DNA from: Calvatia gigantea
Taxonomy: Eukaryota > Basidiomycota > Agaricomycetes > Agaricales > Lycoperdaceae
Assembly: GCA_025093985.1 (NCBI GenBank)
Contig: JACAAK010000003.1
Coordinates: 4,278,001 to 4,342,000, forward strand
Direction of reading: 5' to 3'
Length of the DNA stretch: 64,000 nucleotides
Made by a program: the position numbers and the translations under genes. This document shows positions 57,096 to 64,000 of the stretch, one piece after another (position 1 is the stretch's first letter; every line of letters begins with the position of its first letter). The notes below the pieces were generated by a model. It was not told where the DNA came from and did no database searches. It saw only the letters and a list, made by a program, of their open reading frames with translations.

Positions 57096-59039
57096 ATGGT
57101 TTGTTGGTCTAAATTTCGGGTTTTGGATAACTTTCTGTCAGGCTCGACGCAGTCTACTTACGTGGGGCAAGGATTCTTTCAAGGCGCTCATGATTTTGCG
57201 TTCAACGGGCCAGTAACCATGATCGATGGTGTGGGTTCCGAGGGGCCAGGTACGACAACCTTTCCAGTTTTCGTGTCTACCTGATGCGTATACAACTGTA
57301 GCAATGGATTATCTCAAGCAGCGAGGAGTTCCTGAAGCAGAAGTCGACTCATCTGCCCGCCATCCTCCACCACGGTGCCATTCGGAAACACGGAAGGCAC
57401 TGCGACAAAGGATGATGACGTGGCTGAGTGACGCACCAAACGGTCGAGACATAACCATGCTCTGGCTTCTTGGACCAGCTGGCGTTGGAAAATCGGCTGT
57501 TGCGCAGACGATCGCTGAAGACTCTCCAAAGTTGGGCCGCCTCGTTGCCGCATTCTTCTTTGCCAACCAAGATGAACGAGATGACCCTCTACGGGTCATT
57601 CCCACCCTTGCATATCGACTCGCCGTACACGATAAAGGCTACCAGCAGCTTGTTGCACAAGTGTTGCGGAGAGACTCTACAATCCTCAAAGCCAGCCTCC
57701 GAACCCAGTTCGAGAAGCTGATTGTCGAGCCGTTTGCGACAAACGAGTTGAAGTCCCGGTGCCAACATGACCCTTTCTTGATTATACTGGATGGGCTGGA
57801 TGAGTGCAAGGATGAGAGTGCACAGTGCGAGTTCATTGATCTCATCGATGAATACACCCGATTCAATCGCTTGAACTCTCCACTCTTGTTCATGGTGTGC
57901 AGCCGTCCTGAAGCACACCTCAAGCGCCTATTTCCTCGGGTTGACCACAACACAGCTTGCAAGCGCGAGGATCTTTTCGTCGACGATGACGAGGCGAAAC
58001 AGGACGTGTATCGTGTTCTTCGTGACGGCCTCGCCGAGATCTACGCGCGCTGGCCAGAGTTATTTGACGTCCGAGAGGGTGAAACGTGGCCGCCAGAGGA
58101 AAATTTACGGCAGCTTGCACAGATAGCTTCTGGTCTCTTCGTCTTTGCCTCTACAGTCCTCAAGTTCGTTGGTGACAACCGACGCAGGAATCCGCAAGAA
58201 CAATTCAGAATTTGTCTTGAATTTCTTGCTAGCTCTTATTCTTCAGGCGAAAATAACCCACTACATGCCCTCGACCTTCTGTACCGGCGTGTACTCTCCG
58301 AAATCCACCCCTCCGACCTAATTATTACGAGGCGCATTCTTAGTCTGCTGATCCTTTTTCCTGCCGGATTTAGAACCCACCGCTTCGTTGTCGACAACGT
58401 CGCAAATTTCCTGTGCATCAAGCGTGGAACTCTGTATAGTGCTCTAGACCGCCTCCATTCTGTCCTCGCTGTTCCTCCTCATGACAAGGCCAATCGCGAT
58501 GTCATCCGACTTTACCACGCTTCATTCTCCGATTTCCTCCGGGATCCCAACCGCTCACAATCATTCGCGTTTGAGGAGGGAACGGTGAGACGAGAGTTGG
58601 CCGTCTTCACCATAAGGTGGTATAATTACCTTATTCAATGCTTCTGCAATCTACAGGGTATGGCCCAAGCAACTGTTTAGATGGTCGCGAGCCAAACGCT
58701 AATTGATGCTTAGACGACACGATATGTCGCCGTTCACTCTTGGTGGATTGGGATAGCAAATATAGGAACCAGGGTATCGAGGGATATCTGCCCTTCTCTT
58801 TGACCAGCTATCTCCTCCGGTTGTTCTGGGACGTCGCTCAACCAATGCACGACGAAGACGTTCCAGTCGTGATGGAGGAGTTACACTTATTGAACTTCTC
58901 CCATTTCATGCATACTCAAGCAACCAGTCCGAGGTTTCCTACTTTCGTTACATGGTTATTCAATTTGGTAGGAAATCATCCCATTTTCGACCCCAACCAC
59001 TCACCCCTTTCCACTAGGGAAGCCGAAACGGTGGTCTGA
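57096..59039 (+). CDS. NACHT-domain (STAND/NLR-like) protein
   Basis: A signal-transducing NTPase of the fungal NLR-like type. Exons are 57096..57249, 57302..58657 and 58714..59039, in phase, giving 611 residues. The N-terminus carries FFQGAHDFAFNGPVTMIDG, which matches the short Gly/Asn-rich motif often found at the start of Agaricomycete NACHT proteins. The NACHT core follows: CHSETRKALRQRMMTWL, Walker A GPAGVGKSA, FFFANQDERDDPLRVIPTLA, Walker B FLIILDGLDECKDE, a sensor MVCSRPEAHLKRLF and a late RLYHASFSDFLRDPNRS. There are no WD40 or ankyrin repeats after the NACHT. The C-terminal part is a short helical region ending STREAETVV, so it may be a repeat-less or truncated NLR. Start choice is uncertain, with possible further 5' exons. 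Confidence 0.82.
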
Positions 59040-61130
59040 TCAGACTCGAACCGACTTCTGAAACGGACCGCCGCCTCTTTGAGAAACATGGGGGCCCATT
59101 TGTTCAGTATCTCCCTACAGTGAGTCTCAGCTCCATCATTCCAAGTATGCCTTTGTTTATAAGATATCTGAAAGAACCTCTCGGCTGACACAAGATTTTA
59201 CGTCGTGTCATTGCACCATACGCTGTTCCCAAGTGAACCTCAGTGGAAGGTAACGTGAATGCTCCATCCTTATGACGACGAGATTCTTACACCGTGTTAC
59301 AAAGGATGTAGGTATGCTCTGGCTAGGCCACGAAGAGCGTTCTTGTCTAGTTGTAGCATACCAAGATCCCAATGTCCCTCGACGTTAGTAGTACCGGGTA
59401 AGAATACTCCACCGGCATGCGTGCCGAAGACGTGCTCCATCGCTTATTGTGCTTGTCACGATCAACTATTAGATATCACATTCGGCTTCACATACCCGCG
59501 CCACGATAGTTGTCAACGCCTAGAGTCCTTTTTCGAGGGAAATGAGTGTTGATAGTGTGCAGAGCTGGAGCCGGGGGTGGGATAAGTTTTTAACGATAGC
59601 ATCTTTTGTTTCACTTTCTTCGGCCACCACATCACCATCCAGATTCTCCCATATTGTACCGCTAAGAGGCATCTTCATTTCTTGACATTGATCTAGTTTT
59701 ATGCATTCTGATGCTACATCGGCCAAATGGTTTTCCCTGGTCTAAATACACAGCACCGCCACATACCGAGACCTCGTTTCCCAGTTGCCGGGTGAGGCAT
59801 ATACCGTGCGGCACACGGCTAGAAGTCGACCAATGACGATTGGAGCATCAACCACTTTATGACAGAAGAGTTGCGTAGAAAATCTATGGTCATCTACCCT
59901 TCTATTTCACGTTATCCATCCTCAAATAGAACTGAAGATGGTAACAATTCGAAGATGTGTCATGTCGTCGTGTCTTGCTTCACTCTGCATAGCAACTATA
60001 CTGATACCAGAAAACAATTCACAAGCCCCCGTTGGTGAGTTTCAATGGTTGTGTACCCTTCCGCTTAGGACGGGAAGTAACATCCATCAGCCGAATTAGA
60101 TAGCATGTTGCCCCTCGACAGTCGAGAAAGACTTGTATCAAACATGAGAAAGAGATGTAACTTTCAGACTTTGTACTACAAGGCCGGTTTTCACATTGTC
60201 ACGTGCTCCAGGAATCTGTAGGCATTAAATATTAAATCCTAAGTATGAATGAGTTTTTCCAGGATAGTAACCGTCCGCGCCGAATCACTCAGTACGCAAT
60301 TTCAAAATTCAAGTTCGGGTTCGCCTGTCCGACACATGTTACTGTTTCGCTGTCTCTTTCAATCACACACAGGGAAAATTTTCCTTGATATGGCCTCAAG
60401 TGACAAGGATCCTAACAGGATATCTTTGCTATCGAAAGAGTCATTCCCAAGCCGCCTAAAAGTATCTTGATACCTGAGAAAACTGGGCCTCTGTCATATT
60501 AGCTCCCATTTCATGAGACAGCTCTTCTTGGCTCTTGGCGCGATCGATACTTTGATCCGAACGACACCGGACTTATGAGGCCGTGATCAACACTTCACAG
60601 GATGTGAATTACTTCAACTTTGCCGAGAGCCACCCTCGTCTAAAGCTGGATGGCGTGAATAACCCCCTTGCGAAGTTAATCTGGATCTGAGACTTGCGTT
60701 GAATCCCCAATCGAGATATAGCCTTTTCAGATTCGAGACCGTAGCATTACTACCCATACATAATGCATAATACTTGACCTCTGACCTGTCTGTATAACCA
60801 GCGGACATTTTCACCGCACATTGCTCTTCCAAGCATTCAAATACACTCCCTTTCACCTTCTGGGACTTCAAGGTTCAAGAGTGTTCCGAGCGAGCGATGG
60901 TTCATGAGAATATATCTCAGCTGACAATAATCATCGAGCGAGGCAGGTAACTGTTCCGCTCAACTACGAGTCACCTGCATGGTGTTGGTGTCATCCCTCC
61001 CAGAATTGGGCGGAAAAGCTATGTGGGCGCCGTTTTGAACCCCTAGCTCTTATTTAGCAATATCATTTCTCACGGAAGTTATTTTGGAAAGTCAGTTACT
61101 TTGAAACCGTATGACGACCTTAAAAAGCAC
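59040..61130. other. Intergenic stretch with a repeated segment
   Basis: About 2.1 kb, no gene supported. The part at 60560-60915 is similar to 63700-64000 (see that entry). Short frames at 59259-59552 (+), 59520-59726 (-) and 60614-60871 (-) carry no motif. Confidence 0.4.
60560..60915 (+). repeat. Diverged direct repeat, left copy
   Basis: It shares ATGAGGCCGTGAT, CACAGGATG and the following pattern with 63711 onward. Read on the plus strand both encode YEAVI, then Q-D-N-N-AE, then LAKLI or LAKIL, followed by a stop. This suggests the C-terminal end of an unidentified protein. The matching non-coding tail also contains a conserved CACTCTC/TTCACTTTCTG-GACTTCA stretch. Confidence 0.5.
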
Positions 61131-61139
61131 CTACAGTCA

Positions 61140-61150
61140 GGATAAAAAGG
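61140..61150 (+). promoter_or_regulatory. TATA-like element of copy e
   Basis: GGATAAAAAGG, about 100 nt upstream of the ATG at 61247. It is the same element found upstream of the four other family members. Confidence 0.55.
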
Positions 61151-61246
61151 CGAGAGATCGTTCAAATAACCATCGTAGTACCCCCTCTTCGCCTTGGGGC
61201 GTGGTACGTGACATTACAACACAACACTCGACCTACTATACCCAGT

Positions 61247-62412
61247 ATGGCGGGTCCTAAATTCGCTCTCCCCCGCCTTTCAACGGCCGTATCTATGGTG
61301 TTTGTTAGTGGCCTTCTGTACGGCCTCTATCTCATCACATACAGTTATGCCAATCGCTGGTTAATTTTCACAGACGAGGGTTGGAGGCTTCGGAAGCAGT
61401 TCCACTGGCTTATGATAGTCATAACGAACGTGATTGGGATGCTGCTACTTGCGGATACGGCAGTCGTCGTGCAGGTTCTAATGTCTCAAATGGCCTTCAT
61501 AGATGATGGACACAAGCCTGAAGCATGGGCAAGTCCTCCCTGGAGTCCTATCGTAAAGGTCAGTTTTTTGGCCCTGAGTTTGACTCAGGGAAGTCTAATC
61601 ATGGTGTCGTGGTGAATAGTGTACGATAGCAAACGTAATCGCTCTTCTTGCAGATATCGTCCTGGTAAAGTTGTTAACTGGCATATTTGGGAGGATACTG
61701 GCTGATGTGATTGCCTCCTAGATGTATCGCCTCTGGTTCGTTTATGGGAGAAGAATGTGGATCATGTGGTTTCCGATCCTCCTCTGGCTGGGAGGACTCG
61801 TCTGTACCATCCTCGAGATATTCCTTCAGGTGGTGCACATCCACAACCCAGGCTTCGGCCCTTACGAGTGGGCAACCGTTAACATGAATGTGGGACCCGG
61901 AATTGTGTTAATCCCCTTCTGGCTTTCGACGGTAGTTTTGAACGCCTACTGCACAGGTGAGTCGGAACCGAACTATGGGATCTTCGCCTTTTCACATTCT
62001 CCATGCCTAGGTCTATTGATCTGGAAGATTTGGGGAGCGTCGAAGAGGAATGTGGAGGACAGGTCCTCAACGAGACAGCTCCAATTCCTCGTCCGCATTC
62101 TCATGGAGTCTGGTATTTTGTACTTATTGGTTGGTCTTGCACATTTCTTCGTATGGTTTGGCAGGAATGCTTTTGCCATCTCTCTCCTTGGAACGATTGT
62201 GAGTTTTAGGGAAGCATGTTTCTCGGGGAAAAGCTGACATTGAACCGGTGTAGAATACGACTGTAGTGGCGATTGCGTTCAATTTGGTCTTGATCCGCGC
62301 AGCCCAAAATAAAGCAGAGGACGAGGAATCCGAATATGGCAGCGGGGCGCAGACAAGTATCCACTTTAATACAAAACCGGCAGTCGCTGTGCAAAGTAGC
62401 TTTGAGACCTAA
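61247..62412 (+). CDS. Seven-TM-type membrane protein, copy e
   Basis: The cleanest family member. Exons are 61247..61558, 61620..61664 (45 nt), 61722..61956, 62011..62198 and 62254..62412, all GT/AG and in phase, giving 312 residues. It starts MAGPKFALPRL. Helix 1 ends before YANRWLIFTDEGWRLRK. Helix 2 covers MIVITNVIGMLLLADTA, followed by a loop with MAFIDDGHKPEAWASPPW. Helices from CTIANVIALLADIVL and FPILLWLGGLVCTILEIF come next, then a loop HIHNPGFGPYEWATVNMNV. Later helices include VRILMESGILYLLVGLAHF and AIAFNLVLIRAAQN, and the tail is polar. No enzymatic motif is present. The five copies lie in two clusters 47 kb apart and in opposite orientation, which points to dispersal after duplication. 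The role is unknown. Confidence 0.85.
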
Positions 62413-63699
62413 CATGGGGTCCTATGACCCTGAAGAAGCCAGGATGGATTTCGTAAAAAGTAGAGGTTGAAGTCTGTGGCAATCGATCCCGTGTAGCAGT
62501 GGAATTAAAGGAATTTTCAAGGAGGTACGGGAACCTCTTTGGTTTTGATAATAAAATTGTGACGGTCGTGTTTTTGCTGTACACGTACCCTATTCATGTC
62601 GGTGTATTTTCACTGTCATCCGGAGTTTTATTAGAAAATGTATGAGCCAGTAAACACGCAAACTTGGATGGACTAACAAAAACGTGGGCACAAGAACGCT
62701 CGACATTTCCCAAGAGTGTGACCGCAACACCAGATCACATCGTTCGTAAAATACACGAGTTATAAATTATATCCGTCTCGATACAGGAATCTGGGGAGAA
62801 TGGGAATCCAAACCACAATGCAGCATTTTCTCCCAGGAGAACTGCGGGCGGCTTCCGCAACGGTATCCCAAGATTAGGCTACTACAGACCATCCGTGTTT
62901 TTGACGAGTTGAAGGATATCCCTGACTCACAAAATGGCATTCTTAATGAGGATGCTGGGACGGGATAAAAGCTTCGAAAGCTTTGACATAAAATCATAAT
63001 TATTGGCTCAGGAGTGGCACTTCCTCGTGTTTAAAATCCTCATGCATTGATGGTTGTTCAGACCAGGCGATGACGCCACAATTAGCCTCCTGATTGCAGA
63101 GGACCGATTCTTCAAGAACATGCATGATCCTGAAACAATTTCTCCTCGTTCACTACAAGTTAATACACAGCACTCAGGCCTAAATTTTGGAGCCCTTCCG
63201 TGCGGTATCCTTTGCAGATAAAAAAGGTTTAATGCGTTGGAATTGATGGTTTGTGAATGATTGTTGCGAATTTTGTTGCAGGATATCAAAACCGAAGGGG
63301 CGAGAGGAAGTCACAGAGTGTTGAGCTGTCAACGAAGGATCGTTACGATGGAAAGAGGAGACGGTACTCCTGTTAAAGTAAGTGCCGCTTTACCGCTGTT
63401 ATTATAAACCAGGCATACCTTTGTCTTGCTTTCAGATCCAACTGCTAGTCCAGGCCTGACCCAAAAACACACACAACCTCTGTGTGCCGTGGTTCCACTA
63501 GCAAAAAGATAATCTCACCCCACACAGCTGAAGAGGAAGGAAATTATCTAACTGTTCGCCCAAAATAGTCCGAGAAAGTGATCATGGTGGTCGGGAAAGT
63601 GAGTCTGGCCTCTTTCGTATCCTGCTCTCACCTTATGATACTGTTACATACAACTCTACGTGGTTCCTGATGAGACGCCGTATTGTCTCAACCCGAGCT
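62413..63699. other. Intergenic stretch; possible 5' end of a gene at right
   Basis: No gene is supported from 62413 to 63340. At 63347 an ATG opens a short frame (MERGDGTPVK). A good GTAAGT donor at 63378 and a TTTCAG acceptor near 63435 follow, and further intron-like GT/AG pairs run to 63602. This may be the start of a multi-exon gene leading into the repeated segment at 63700, but the exons cannot be joined with confidence. Confidence 0.3.
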
Positions 63700-64000
63700 G
63701 TATCGGATCTATGAGGCCGTGATTGATATCCCACAGGATGGGAACGACATCAACTACGCCGAGCATCCTTGTTGGGAGCTGGGCGATATTAATAGCCATC
63801 TTGCGAAAATACTCTGAATGTGGGATTCGTAGTGACTTCTAAATCGAATCGCAACATTTTCGGATTCAAGCCTACAAACCTACCCATAATACTTGTTCAA
63901 GGTTTTTAAACTGACTACCACACACAACGCACTCTTCTTCACTTTCTGAGACTTCAGGAGTGCTTCGCACAAATGATGGTTCTTGGGGAGATAGTCTCTA
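63700..64000 (+). repeat. Diverged direct repeat, right copy (runs off window)
   Basis: The partner of 60560-60915, about 3.1 kb away, in direct orientation. Between the two lies membrane-protein copy e, so this looks like the border of a duplicated segment. Confidence 0.5.

Overview
This window is nuclear DNA of a basidiomycete, almost certainly a mushroom-forming Agaricomycete. The genes are dense in introns of about 48-70 nt. The families present fit: Agaricomycete multi-pass membrane proteins, a NACHT (STAND) protein, an expanded kinase-like family and a DUF6699-like protein. I cannot name the species. Gene models below were spliced by hand from the sequence; splice sites were accepted when reading frame, GT/AG borders and family conservation agreed.

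Layout. 1-15 kb is an accessory block: four copies (partial, full, broken, full) of one seven-TM-type membrane protein, all on the minus strand. It also holds a DUF6534-like seven-TM gene made of very small exons, a roughly 164-bp MITE, and a tandem duplication of about 3.2 kb. 15.4-22.9 kb is a conserved core: a transformer-2-like splicing factor and the ribosome-biogenesis factor UTP14 share a 155-bp bidirectional promoter, followed by an NRAMP metal transporter. 23-26 kb is poorly resolved. 26.3-29.1 kb carries a small DUF6699-like protein and a metal-dependent amidohydrolase whose first intron lacks its AG. 29.1-33 kb and 35.9-41.1 kb are long gene-poor stretches flanking an F-box gene (33.1-35.6 kb). 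41.2-48.5 kb holds a Pumilio RNA-binding protein and the beta subunit of coatomer, tail to tail. 48.7-56.7 kb is a tandem array of four paralogous kinase-like genes. All have lost the HRD and DFG aspartates and three have lost the ATP-binding lysine. The array faces a NACHT gene (57.1-59.0 kb). 59-64 kb contains a fifth, intact copy of the membrane-protein family on the plus strand, bracketed by a repeated segment.

How the parts relate. The core genes are housekeeping: splicing, 18S rRNA processing, metal uptake, mRNA control and COPI transport. The accessory blocks are lineage-specific and actively duplicating and decaying. The most unusual element is the pseudokinase array divergent from a NACHT protein, a layout that suggests, but does not prove, a sensor or decoy arrangement for a fungal NLR. 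One caution applies throughout. UTP14, which should be essential, carries a 1-nt frameshift at a short homopolymer, so some single-base lesions here may be sequencing errors.
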